Source: VXYL01 sp965116935 (GTDB lineage Bacteria > Pseudomonadota > Gammaproteobacteria > Pseudomonadales > Azotimanducaceae). From it: a stretch of DNA of 64,000 nucleotides. Numbering within the stretch: the stretch's first letter is position 1; each line of letters opens with the position of its first letter. A program made the position numbers and the translations under genes. The notes below the pieces were generated by a model, which was not told the origin of the DNA, did no database searches, and worked only from the letters and a program-made list of their open reading frames with translations. The DNA lies in NCBI GenBank assembly GCA_965116935.1, contig OZ220737.1:4836001-4900000 (forward strand), in the 5' to 3' direction. Below, in pieces: positions 46,622 to 55,470 of this stretch.

Positions 46622-46742
46622 GCCGACACGCAACGCAGTCGTTCCCACGAGGGCAACTTGACCAGAGAGCTCCGCAACAGCTTGTGCGCGGCAAACGTGG
46701 CTCGCTAAACTGCTCACCCAAACCAACGGCTGGGAGCCAGCC

Positions 46743-47306
46743 ATGTCCGAGCCAACGCTGTACAAGATCGGCCGCCGACTCACCGTCTCTGAGTACCAGC
46801 GCCTTGGCCGCGAGGGTGCATTCCCGGACGACGCCCGGCTCGAACTCGTGGATGGCGAAGTCCGCGAGATGTCGCCCATCGGCGTGTCCCACGCATGGAT
46901 CGTCGACCAGCTCAGCCACGCACTCTTCACCCAACTGCCGAACCACCATGTGCGGGCGCAAAACCCCATCGATCTCGACAAGTACAACGAGCCCCAGCCA
47001 GACCTCGTCGTCGCGCGGAAAACCCCTGCGTTCAAGCTGCGCCACCCCCTTCCGCCAGATGTCCTGCTCGTGATCGAAGTGTCCGACAGCAGCCTGCGCC
47101 AAGACCGGCGGGGGAAGATCCCCCGCTACGCCCGCTCCGGCATCCCCGAAGCCTGGATCGTCGACGTCGGCCGTGAACGCATCCACGCCTTCAGCGAACC
47201 GGCCGGACTCACCTACCAGCGCGAAACCATTCACAACCGCGGCGAAGTAATCCACTCCGCAGCCATCCCCTCGCTCCGCCTACCGGTGGAAGCCGCATTC
47301 GACTGA
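46743..47306 (+). CDS. Uma2 family (DUF820) nuclease-like protein
   Basis: This 187-residue protein of the Uma2/DUF820 family has a PD-(D/E)XK-like fold: RLELVDGEVREMSPIGVSHA (about 37-56), QPDLVVAR (catalytic Asp), VLLVIEVSDSSLRQDRRGK (E-x-S and lysine, about 104-122) and YARSGIPEAWIVD. Uma2 genes are numerous in many bacteria and of unknown function. A second, diverged copy lies at 54622-55215. Confidence 0.88.
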   Translation: MSEPTLYKIGRRLTVSEYQRLGREGAFPDDARLELVDGEVREMSPIGVSHAWIVDQLSHALFTQLPNHHVRAQNPIDLDKYNEPQPDLVVARKTPAFKLRHPLPPDVLLVIEVSDSSLRQDRRGKIPRYARSGIPEAWIVDVGRERIHAFSEPAGLTYQRETIHNRGEVIHSAAIPSLRLPVEAAFD

Positions 47307-47398
47307 CCGCACCACCCCCACCTCCTAGCCAGATTGCGGGCACCAACTGGGGGTGATTCCGTTGTAGGCTGACGAGCCTCAAATCGAGGGGGCGGGAA

Positions 47399-48940
47399 TT
47401 GACTGAGTCGGTGGAGAGTGCACGGGCAGAGCCGGGGGTGTTGGGGCACCCACGGGGGCTGTATGTGCTCTTCTTCACCGAGATGTGGGAGCGGTTCAGC
47501 TTCTACGGGATGCGGGCGCTGCTGGTGCTCTATCTCACCAAGCACTTTCTGTTCGACGACCGGATGTCGGCTGGCACTTTTGGCGCGTATGGCTCGATGG
47601 TGTATCTGATGCCGGTGCTTGGGGGCTTCATCGCCGATCGGTATCTGGGCTTTCGTCGCGCCGTCACCTTCGGGGCGGTGCTGCTTTGCTGCGGCCACTT
47701 GCTGATGGCCTTCGAGGGCGATCCGGCGACGGTGGTGGATGGCGTGGTGGTGCGCGACGACGGCGCGGTGCAGATCATGTTCCTGGCGCTGGCGTTCATC
47801 GTCGTCGGAGTTGGGTTTCTGAAGCCCAGCATCTCCACCATCGTCGGGCAGCTCTACGACGAGCACGATCCTCGGCGGGATCAGGGCTTCACCATCTTCT
47901 ACATGGGCATCAACCTGGGTGCGCTTACGGCGATGCTGCTGTGCGGCTGGCTGGGCGAGGCCTATGGCTGGCGCTATGGCTTTGGCTTGGCCGGCATCGG
48001 CATGTTGGCGGGGCTCGCCACATTTCTGCGCGGGCAGAGGCACTTTCTCGGCGCCGGCGAACCGGCCAACCCGGCGCTGCTTCGGGAACGCGTCCTGGGG
48101 TTGCCGCGCGAGGCCATCATTTACGGCGGCGGCATCCTCGGCGTCGTGGTGGTTTGGTATCTGGTGCAGATGCAGGCGGTGGTGGGCGGCTTGCTGGCCG
48201 TGGTTGCGGTGGGTGCCGTGGGCGGCGTGACCATCTATGCGCTGTCGAAGTGTACCCGCGCGGAGCAGCACCGATTGTTGGTGGTGATCCTGCTCACCGC
48301 GGTGTCGGTGGTGTTCTGGACGCTCTTCGAGCAGGCCGGCACGTCGATGACGCTGTTCACCGATCGCAACGTGGATCGGGATGTGGCGGGCGTGTCGCTG
48401 CAGGCGTCACAGATGGGATTCATGAACCCCGCCTTCATCATCCTGCTCGCGCCTCTGTTTGCATTGCTTTGGCGGCTGCTTTCGCGGCGGGGATTGGAGC
48501 CGAGCACGCCGATGAAGTTTGGCCTCGGCGTACTGCAGGCGGGGCTCGGCTTCCTGGTGCTGGTGGTCGGCGCGAGCTTCGCCGACGGCATGGGGCAGGT
48601 GGCGCTCATCTGGCTTGCCCTCGCGTACCTGCTTCACACGACCGGCGAGCTGTGTCTTTCGCCCGTTGGCCTCTCGATGGTGACGCGACTGACCGTCAAG
48701 GAGGTGCTCGGCGTGATGATGGGCGTATGGTTCCTGTCGAGTGCCGGTGCCTCCTACATTGCGGGGATCATCGCCGGCAGCGCGTCGGTGGAGGGATCGC
48801 CGGGGGCAGCGGTGGACCCGGCGGCGTCATTGCCGGTGTATGCGGACGTGTTCAACACCCTGGGCTGGGCCGGCGTCGGCATCGGCATAGCCGTGATGCT
48901 GGTGGCACCGTGGCTGCGTCGCTTGATGCACGACGATTGA
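47399..48940 (+). CDS. Proton-dependent oligopeptide (POT) transporter
   Basis: This 513-residue transporter of the POT/PTR2 family in the major facilitator superfamily imports di- and tripeptides with protons. The hallmark ERFSFYGMRALLVLYLTKHF is at about 24-43 (E-x-x-E-R-F-x-Y-Y-like motif) and the PTR2 signature FYMGINLGALTAMLLCGWLG at about 167-186. About 12-14 membrane helices are visible. The TTG at 47399 is the start. Downstream lies a five-gene peptide ABC operon in the same direction. Confidence 0.93.
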   Translation: MTESVESARAEPGVLGHPRGLYVLFFTEMWERFSFYGMRALLVLYLTKHFLFDDRMSAGTFGAYGSMVYLMPVLGGFIADRYLGFRRAVTFGAVLLCCGHLLMAFEGDPATVVDGVVVRDDGAVQIMFLALAFIVVGVGFLKPSISTIVGQLYDEHDPRRDQGFTIFYMGINLGALTAMLLCGWLGEAYGWRYGFGLAGIGMLAGLATFLRGQRHFLGAGEPANPALLRERVLGLPREAIIYGGGILGVVVVWYLVQMQAVVGGLLAVVAVGAVGGVTIYALSKCTRAEQHRLLVVILLTAVSVVFWTLFEQAGTSMTLFTDRNVDRDVAGVSLQASQMGFMNPAFIILLAPLFALLWRLLSRRGLEPSTPMKFGLGVLQAGLGFLVLVVGASFADGMGQVALIWLALAYLLHTTGELCLSPVGLSMVTRLTVKEVLGVMMGVWFLSSAGASYIAGIIAGSASVEGSPGAAVDPAASLPVYADVFNTLGWAGVGIGIAVMLVAPWLRRLMHDD

Positions 48941-49069
48941 AGCTCGAGGGGAATACTCTACGTGAGGCTCAGCGCAAGTCCCTTTTCGCGACACGTCGCG
49001 GCTTCTCCGGAGGGAAAAGGCACAACGCCTTCCCCGCCAAGGCCCATGCAGAGCTGGGGCTAGCCTAAC

Positions 49070-50020
49070 GTGTATGCCTATCTCGCTCGCCGCCTGCTGG
49101 CGCTGGTGCCGACGCTGTTCTTTGCGAGCCTCATTGTCTTCATCTCGATGCGCCTCATTCCGGGCGACGTCATCGACCTCATGCTGGCGCAGAACGACAT
49201 CACCACGGGCCAAGATCGCGCTCGCATCGAGGCAGCGCTGGGGCTGGATCAGCCGGTGTATGTGCAGTATTTCCGCTGGATTGGCGGCGTGCTCACGGGC
49301 GATCTTGGCACCTCGCTGTGGCAGAACGTGCCGGTTACCGAACAGCTCAAGGCGACGTTGCCGATCACCTTCGAACTCGGCTTCCTTTCTCTGCTCGTCG
49401 CGCTCACCGTGGCCTTGCCCATCGGCGTCTACTCCGCGATTCGACAGGACACGGCCGGGGACTACATCGCACGCTCGTTTTCGCTCTTGATGCTGGCGGT
49501 GCCGGGGTTCTGGCTCGGTACGTTGGTGATGGTGTTTCCGTCCGTGTGGTGGCGCTGGGCGCCGGAGCTTGAGTACACGCCGTTCTTCACCGACCCGCTC
49601 GCCAATCTCTCGCACATGATCGTGCCGGCCATTCTGCTTGGGCTGTCCATGTCGGCGGTCACGATGCGCATGACACGGACGATGATGCTGGAGGTGCTGC
49701 GCCAGGACTACATCCGCACGGCGCGGGCGAAGGGCGTTGGCGAGTGGCTGCTCATAGCCCGCCATGCCTTGCGCAACGGGCTGATCCCAGTGGTGACCCT
49801 GATCGGGCTGCAAGCACCCCTGTTGATTGGTGGCGCGGTGATTTTCGAGCAGATTTTCGTGGTGCCGGGGGTCGGGCTGCTGCTGCTCGAAGCCGTGTTC
49901 CAGCGCGACTATCCGGTGATATCGGGCGTGTTTCTTGTCGTCGGCGTGGGTGTGCTGCTCATCAATCTCCTGGTGGACGTGAGCTACGGCTGGCTCGATC
50001 CCAAGGTGCGGCACGAATGA
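49070..50020 (+). CDS. dppB: Dipeptide/oligopeptide ABC permease, DppB type
   Basis: This 316-residue inner-membrane permease starts at a GTG and has the usual first helix (YLARRLLALVPTLFFASLIV) and a large loop that ends with the NVPVTEQLKATLPITFELG segment. Further helices and the EAA loop follow (YIRTARAKGVGEWLLIARHA, about 212-231). It is the first gene of a compact operon (dppB-dppC-dppA-dppD-dppF) in which every junction overlaps by 4 bases. A degenerate REP (49008-49046) lies just upstream. Confidence 0.93.
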   Translation: MYAYLARRLLALVPTLFFASLIVFISMRLIPGDVIDLMLAQNDITTGQDRARIEAALGLDQPVYVQYFRWIGGVLTGDLGTSLWQNVPVTEQLKATLPITFELGFLSLLVALTVALPIGVYSAIRQDTAGDYIARSFSLLMLAVPGFWLGTLVMVFPSVWWRWAPELEYTPFFTDPLANLSHMIVPAILLGLSMSAVTMRMTRTMMLEVLRQDYIRTARAKGVGEWLLIARHALRNGLIPVVTLIGLQAPLLIGGAVIFEQIFVVPGVGLLLLEAVFQRDYPVISGVFLVVGVGVLLINLLVDVSYGWLDPKVRHE

Positions 50021-50922
50021 GCGAAGCCGTGCTGAGCCCCGTCGCCCAGCCCTTGGCGCCCCACGGTGCCTTAGGGCGGCTGTTCGCGTTCGTGCGGCGG
50101 CTCGTGCGCGAGAAGCCGCTCGGGGCTGCCGGCGGGGCGATCTTCCTCGTGTTCCTGTTCTGCGGCATCTTCGCGGACTTTCTCGCGCCCTATGGCATGA
50201 ACGAGACCAATCTGGAGGTGCGACTCGAAGCGCCGTCGCTGGCGCATCCCTTGGGCACCGACCATCTTGGCCGCGACGTGCTCTCCCGAATCCTCATCGG
50301 CGCCAAGCTCTCCATGATCGTGAGCTTTCTGGCTGCCGGCATCGGCACGCTGGTGTCCCTCGTGATCGGCGTGCTGTCGGGCTATCTCGGCGGCAAGACC
50401 GACATGATCCTGCAGCGCGGCGTGGATGCGTGGATGACCTTCCCCGACCTCGTGCTGCTGATCGTCATCATCTCGGTCGTGGGGCCCGGGATACCGCAAA
50501 TCGTGATCGTGCTGGGCCTCCTCTACGGCATAGCCGGCTCGCGCATCGTGCGCGGCGCGGTGGTGACAGTGAAGGAAAGCATGTACACGCACGCGGCGCA
50601 GTCCATCGGTGCCCGCACGCTGCACATCCTTGCGCGTCACATCGTGCCGAACGTGATGCCGGTGCTGATTGTGCTATTCACCACGCGCATTGGTGCGGTG
50701 ATTCTGACCGAGGCGGGGCTCTCGTTTCTGGGCCTTGGCGTGCCGCCGCCGGAGCCGACATGGGGCGCAATGCTGAGCGGCACCGGACGAACATATATGT
50801 ATCTAGGCCCTTGGCTGGCGCTGGCGCCGGGACTGTGTCTGACCATTGTCGTCTATGCCATCAACGTCTATGGCGATGCGTTGCGGGACTTGCTCGACCC
50901 GCGCATGAGGGGCAGTCGATGA
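50017..50922 (+). CDS. dppC: Dipeptide/oligopeptide ABC permease, DppC type
   Basis: This 301-residue permease starts with an ATG that overlaps the dppB stop. It has the typical N-terminal segment (RRLVREKPLGAAGGAIFLVF), then LAHPLGTDHLGRDVLSRILI (about 76-95), the EAA loop (YTHAAQSIGARTLHILARHI, about 189-208) and EAGLSFLGLGVPPPEPTWG. It forms the transmembrane pair with the DppB-type protein. Confidence 0.93.
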   Translation: MSEAVLSPVAQPLAPHGALGRLFAFVRRLVREKPLGAAGGAIFLVFLFCGIFADFLAPYGMNETNLEVRLEAPSLAHPLGTDHLGRDVLSRILIGAKLSMIVSFLAAGIGTLVSLVIGVLSGYLGGKTDMILQRGVDAWMTFPDLVLLIVIISVVGPGIPQIVIVLGLLYGIAGSRIVRGAVVTVKESMYTHAAQSIGARTLHILARHIVPNVMPVLIVLFTTRIGAVILTEAGLSFLGLGVPPPEPTWGAMLSGTGRTYMYLGPWLALAPGLCLTIVVYAINVYGDALRDLLDPRMRGSR

Positions 50923-52595
50923 GAGTTCGTGGAGTTGCGTTCGCCTGTCTGCTGGCGCTTGCGCCGGCAAGCGTTGCCGAGACGCCGCAGTATGGCGGCA
51001 CGCTCAATGTTGGCACCGTGGTTGTGACCCTCTCGGCGCTGTCGTGGGATCCCATCGACTGGACGTGGAAGGCCAACCACGACTACGGAATGATCCGCGA
51101 GCAGCTCTTCTCCGGCAATCTCGAAAAGAGCATCCGCAAGGGCGGCCATTACACGTTCCACGCCGAGGCCTATCTGCCCACCGAGGTAATGCGCGGGGAA
51201 CTGGCCGAAAGCTGGCGCTGGGAAGACGACCGCACCCTGGTGGTGAATCTGCGGCGCGGCGCCCGATTCACCGGCAAGCCGGGGGTGATGGAGCCGCGCG
51301 ACCTTACGGCGCACGATGTGGTGTTCACCTTCAACCTGGTGAACAACAGCCCGAAGAAGGCACAGGCGGATTACTGGGGTTACATCGACTCCGTGGAAGC
51401 CCGGGACGACTACACGGTGGTGTTCCACTTCAACCAGTACAACGCCGAATGGCCGTACCGGTTCGGCTACGGCTATCAATCGTCCATCTCGCCGCGGGAA
51501 CTCGCGGGCGTCAACGCCAAGGACTGGCGCAACGTGGTGGGCACCGGCCCCTTCACGCTGACCAACTACGTCCAAGGGCACGTCCAGCACTACTCGAAGA
51601 ACCCGGAGTACTGGGACGCAGAGCCCATCGGCGGGGAGCGCTATCCCATCCCGTTCGTGGACGAGGTGAAGTATCGCATCATCAAGGACGAAGCCACCTT
51701 CCTCACCGCCATCCGCACCGCCAAGATCGACATTCTCGAGTCCATCCGCTGGATCGCCGTGGACCACCTCAAGGAGACGACGCCGGAGCTCAAGTGGGCG
51801 CGCTGGCTGGCGACCACCGGCAACTTCGTCGCCCTGCGCATGGATCGCCCGCCGTTCGACGACATTCGCGTGCGCCGGGCGCTGAACATGGCCGTGAACC
51901 AGCGGGAAATCGTTGATCTGTTCTACGGCGGCCACGCGGAACTGATGGCCTATCCGCAGCATCCCGAGTTCGGCGGCTACTTCCAGCCCTTGGAGGAGAT
52001 GCCCGAGTCGGTGCAAGAGCTCTTCGAGTATCGGCCGGAGCGCGCCCGGGAACTGCTCGACGAGGCTGGCGTGCCCGAGGGCTTCTCCTTCAAGGTGCAG
52101 GTGTGTACCTGTTCGCCAAGCAACATGGACCTCATTCCCTTGCTCGATGACTATCTCGCCAAGGTTGGCGTGCGCATGGAGATCGAGCCGATGGAATACG
52201 CCTCGTTCCTGTCGCGCATGACGACGCTGACCCACGGCCCCGGCTATTTCATGAACAACGGGCACACCAACCCGACCACGTCGATCCGCAAGTTCATCCG
52301 CGGCCACAAGTGGAATCCCGCGCTCTACGCGGACGCCGAGTTCGACGCCGCCATCGACCGACTCATGCAGACCCGCGACGAAGCGTCGCGCATTGAACAG
52401 ACGAGGGCGCTGACCTTGAAGCTGCTCGAAGAGGCACCGTCCATCTGGCTGCCGACCAACTACAACTACATCGCCTGGTGGCCGTGGGTGAAGAACTACG
52501 GCGGCGAACTTCGCGCCGGCGCCGTGCGGCCGGGACCGATCTACGCACGCATCTGGATCGACCATGAAATGAAGCGCGCAATGGGGTTCGAGTGA
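50919..52595 (+). CDS. dppA: ABC transporter substrate-binding protein, family 5
   Basis: This 558-residue periplasmic peptide-binding protein has a signal peptide (VAFACLLALAPASVAET). SBP_bac_5 features are WRWEDDRTLVVNLRRGARF, VRRALNMAVNQREIVDLFYG and WLPTNYNYIAWWPWV. It sits between the permease and ATPase genes and overlaps both by 4 bases. The likely ligand is a di- or oligopeptide. The dpp name reflects the operon type, not proven specificity. Confidence 0.92.
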   Translation: MRVRGVAFACLLALAPASVAETPQYGGTLNVGTVVVTLSALSWDPIDWTWKANHDYGMIREQLFSGNLEKSIRKGGHYTFHAEAYLPTEVMRGELAESWRWEDDRTLVVNLRRGARFTGKPGVMEPRDLTAHDVVFTFNLVNNSPKKAQADYWGYIDSVEARDDYTVVFHFNQYNAEWPYRFGYGYQSSISPRELAGVNAKDWRNVVGTGPFTLTNYVQGHVQHYSKNPEYWDAEPIGGERYPIPFVDEVKYRIIKDEATFLTAIRTAKIDILESIRWIAVDHLKETTPELKWARWLATTGNFVALRMDRPPFDDIRVRRALNMAVNQREIVDLFYGGHAELMAYPQHPEFGGYFQPLEEMPESVQELFEYRPERARELLDEAGVPEGFSFKVQVCTCSPSNMDLIPLLDDYLAKVGVRMEIEPMEYASFLSRMTTLTHGPGYFMNNGHTNPTTSIRKFIRGHKWNPALYADAEFDAAIDRLMQTRDEASRIEQTRALTLKLLEEAPSIWLPTNYNYIAWWPWVKNYGGELRAGAVRPGPIYARIWIDHEMKRAMGFE

Positions 52596-53623
52596 CGGCC
52601 GCAGGCAGCGCTCCGCTGCTGGACGTGCAGGACCTCTCCGTGTCCTTCCGCACCGACCGGGGCCTCGTGCGCGCCGTGGACCGGGTCTCGCTGCATGTGG
52701 AGTCCGGCGAGACGCTGGCGATCGTTGGCGAAAGCGGTTCCGGCAAGAGCGTGACTGCACTTTCTATCCTGCGCTTGATCGACACCGCGGGGAGCATCGA
52801 CGGCGGGCGCATCCTTTTCGATGGCGAGGACCTGCTGCGCCACGACGAGGCGACCATGCGCGCCATTCGCGGCGACCGCATCGCCATGATCTTCCAGGAA
52901 CCCATGTCGTCGCTGAACCCCGTGCTCACCATCGGCAAGCAGGTGGGGGAGCCGATCCGCCTGCACCGCGGGTCGGTCTGGAAGCAGGCCTATGAACGCG
53001 CCGCGGAGCTGTTGCGGCGGGTTCGGATTCCCGACGCCAGCGGTCGCCTGAAGGACTATCCGCATCACTTCTCCGGCGGGATGCGACAGCGGGCGATGAT
53101 TGCCATGGCCCTCGCCTGCCGCCCGCGCCTCATCATCGCCGACGAGCCGACGACGGCCTTGGATGTGACCGTGCAGGCGCAGATTCTCGCGCTCCTGAAG
53201 GAACTCACACGGGAGGCCAACTCGGCGCTCATCCTCATCACGCACGATCTTGGGGTGGTGGCGCGATATGCGGATCGGGTGGCGGTGATGTATGCCGGAC
53301 GCGTGGTGGAGACTGCCAGCGCACGGGCGCTCTATGCCGATCCAAGGCATCCCTACACGGCCGGCTTGATGGCATCGATCCCGACGCTAGATGGCGATGT
53401 CGAAGGCTCTCGCCGCCTCGCCACCATTCCGGGGCAGCCACCCGACCTTGCAGCCTTGCCCGAGGGCTGCGCCTTTGCACCGCGCTGCCCACACGCATTC
53501 GAGCGTTGCGGCGAAGCGCCGCTGCTAGAAGAGACGGAAGAGGGCCGGTTCAGCGCCTGTCACTTCCGCCCTCAGCCCGGGGGAGCGCGAGGGGCCTCCC
53601 CTGGCAAGAGGACGGGCGCATGA
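52592..53623 (+). CDS. dppD: Peptide ABC transporter ATP-binding protein, DppD type
   Basis: This 343-residue ATPase starts with a GTG that overlaps the previous stop. It has Walker A (GESGSGKSV), the Q-loop (FQEPMSSLNP), the signature HHFSGGMRQRAMIA, Walker B (LIIADEPTTALDV) and the switch His (LITHDLGVV). The C-terminal oligopeptide-type extension includes the cysteine motif CAFAPRCPHAFERCG found in OppD/DppD proteins, which binds an iron-sulfur cluster in some members. Confidence 0.95.
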   Translation: MTAAGSAPLLDVQDLSVSFRTDRGLVRAVDRVSLHVESGETLAIVGESGSGKSVTALSILRLIDTAGSIDGGRILFDGEDLLRHDEATMRAIRGDRIAMIFQEPMSSLNPVLTIGKQVGEPIRLHRGSVWKQAYERAAELLRRVRIPDASGRLKDYPHHFSGGMRQRAMIAMALACRPRLIIADEPTTALDVTVQAQILALLKELTREANSALILITHDLGVVARYADRVAVMYAGRVVETASARALYADPRHPYTAGLMASIPTLDGDVEGSRRLATIPGQPPDLAALPEGCAFAPRCPHAFERCGEAPLLEETEEGRFSACHFRPQPGGARGASPGKRTGA

Positions 53624-54606
53624 CCGACGCGCTGCTTCAGGTGCAAGACCTCAAGGTGCATTTCCCGGTGCGCGAGGGGTTTCTGCAGCGCGAGGCCGCC
53701 TCGGTCAAGGCGGTGGACGGCGTGTCGTTCGACCTGCGCCGGGGTGAGACGTTTGGCCTTGTGGGCGAGAGCGGCTGCGGCAAGTCCACCACCGCCCTCG
53801 CCGTGCTGCGGATGATCGAACCCACGGCGGGGCGGATCGTCTTCGAGGGGGAGGATGTCACCGGCCACACGAGGGCAGGCATGCGTTCCATCCGGCGGCG
53901 GATGCAAATGGTCTATCAGGACCCCTTCGGCGCCCTTAACCCGAGAATGAAGGTGCAGGACATCATCGGCGAGCCGCTGGTGGTGCATGGCCTCGCCAAG
54001 GATCGCGCCGCCTGGCGCGCGCGCATCTCGGAACTGATGGACTTGGTCGGCCTCCTGCCGGACATGGCAGACCGCTACCCGCACGAATTCTCCGGCGGCC
54101 AGCGCCAGCGCATCGGCATCGCCCGGGCACTGGCACTGGAGCCGAGCCTGGTGATCTGCGACGAACCGGTTTCGGCACTCGACGTCTCCATCCAGGCCCA
54201 GGTCATCAACTTGCTCGTGGAGCTACAAGAACGCCTACGCCTCACCTACCTTTTCATCGCCCACGACCTCTCGGTGGTGCGTCACATCAGCGACCGCATA
54301 GGCGTCATGTACCTCGGCAGAATCGTCGAAGTCGCCGACCGCGATACGCTTTTCAAGAACCCCCGCCACCCGTACACCCAAGCCCTATTGAACGCCGTCC
54401 CCCTCCCAGACCCGGAGCTGGAATCTCGCCGCCCAGAAAACCTGATTGCCGGCGAAGTCCCCAGCGTCCGCAATCCCCCAGCAGGCTGCCGCTTCCACCC
54501 AAGATGTCCAGAAGCGATGGAAGTGTGCAGCCAAGAGGTGCCAGTGCTGCACGGCGACCCGGCAGCCGGCCAGGTAGCCTGCCACCTTCATCCGCCAGGC
54601 GACTAG
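53620..54606 (+). CDS. dppF: Peptide ABC transporter ATP-binding protein, DppF type
   Basis: This second ATPase of the operon is 328 residues long, with an ATG that overlaps the dppD stop. Walker A is GESGCGKSTT. The Q-loop is MVYQDPFGALNPRM, the signature is HEFSGGQRQRIGIARAL, Walker B is LVICDEPVSALDVS, and the His is in FIAHDLSVV. The C-terminal cysteine motif (CRFHPRCPEAMEVC) is intact. With DppD it energises the DppBC permease pair. Confidence 0.95.
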   Translation: MTDALLQVQDLKVHFPVREGFLQREAASVKAVDGVSFDLRRGETFGLVGESGCGKSTTALAVLRMIEPTAGRIVFEGEDVTGHTRAGMRSIRRRMQMVYQDPFGALNPRMKVQDIIGEPLVVHGLAKDRAAWRARISELMDLVGLLPDMADRYPHEFSGGQRQRIGIARALALEPSLVICDEPVSALDVSIQAQVINLLVELQERLRLTYLFIAHDLSVVRHISDRIGVMYLGRIVEVADRDTLFKNPRHPYTQALLNAVPLPDPELESRRPENLIAGEVPSVRNPPAGCRFHPRCPEAMEVCSQEVPVLHGDPAAGQVACHLHPPGD

Positions 54607-54621
54607 CCAGAGGCTAGGGCC

Positions 54622-55215
54622 TTACACGTCGAAGACGGCGTCCACGTCGATTTCGAGGCCTTGCAGCAATGGCGAGGTGGCCGTGCCGCCCCGCTCGAAC
54701 ACGCCGTGTTTGGTGTACGCATCGCCATCGAGGGCGAGCACCGTGATGGTCTCTTCGCGTGGATCGACGATCCAATACTCTGGAATGCCCGCTTCGGCGT
54801 AGTCGAGTGGCTTCTGCACCAAGTCGCGGCGGCGGCCCTTGGGGCTCACCACTTCCAACACTAGATCAGCACCCAGCCAGAAGCGGTCTTGGAAGCGCGG
54901 ATCGTCTCGATCTAGCAGCACGAGCAGGTCTGGTTCGCGGAATTTGCCTTGGCGCACTCGCACTCGAAGGGCGGAGAACAAGACGAGGCCGCCCAGACGA
55001 ACCACATGCTCTTTGAAGCAGTCGTTCAGGAACGACAGGACCGCTTGGTGTGTCGAGGTGGGCATCGGCAGTGCTTCCACAAAGCCATCGGTGAATTCGA
55101 CCAGACGGTTGGTCTCGTCGGTCAGCCACAGATAGTCTTCGTCACTCCACTTGCCTTGCCGGGGGAGCGCGCCGCACGCGAGGGCGTCGAGCGCTTCTTC
55201 TCGGGCGTAGGTCAT
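54622..55215 (-). CDS. Uma2 family (DUF820) nuclease-like protein
   Basis: This 197-residue Uma2 protein is shown by RLVEFTDGFVEALPMPTSTH (about 36-55), REPDLLVLLDRDDPRF (catalytic Asp), LVLEVVSPKGRRRDLVQKPL (E-V-V with lysine) and YAEAGIPEYWIVD. The ATG ending at 55215 is chosen for family length. The frame is open to 55575, but that region is the MITE. It is convergent with the dpp operon, 15 bases away. Confidence 0.88.
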   Translation of the reverse strand: MTYAREEALDALACGALPRQGKWSDEDYLWLTDETNRLVEFTDGFVEALPMPTSTHQAVLSFLNDCFKEHVVRLGGLVLFSALRVRVRQGKFREPDLLVLLDRDDPRFQDRFWLGADLVLEVVSPKGRRRDLVQKPLDYAEAGIPEYWIVDPREETITVLALDGDAYTKHGVFERGGTATSPLLQGLEIDVDAVFDV

Positions 55216-55268
55216 GTTCCGGGCCGTGTTCCTGGCAACGGGATCATAAACTCCTTCCAGTTCGGCAC

Positions 55269-55470
55269 CTAGCCCGCATTTCTCACCAGCCCTCGTAGCG
55301 AGGGCGACGAGGCGCCGCTGTGGCTGCGGGGCGCACGCGTGCCAGGAGGCACGGCGGAAGACGGCGACGGCATAGCTGCGCACTATGTCGAGCCGGCTGG
55401 AGCGAGCACGCGCAGCCACAGCGAGTGCATCGTCGTCCGCAAACGAGGTCTGGTGAGAAATGCGGGCTAG
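55269..55470. mobile_element. MITE with 21-base terminal inverted repeats, copy 2
   Basis: The ends 55269-55289 and 55450-55470 are perfect 21-base inverted repeats that begin CTAG and end CCAG. The 202-base element is non-coding and, read in reverse, matches the element at 17682-18000 at both ends. The TAG stop of kdsD is part of its CTAG terminus. It separates the second Uma2 gene from kdsD. Confidence 0.88.
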
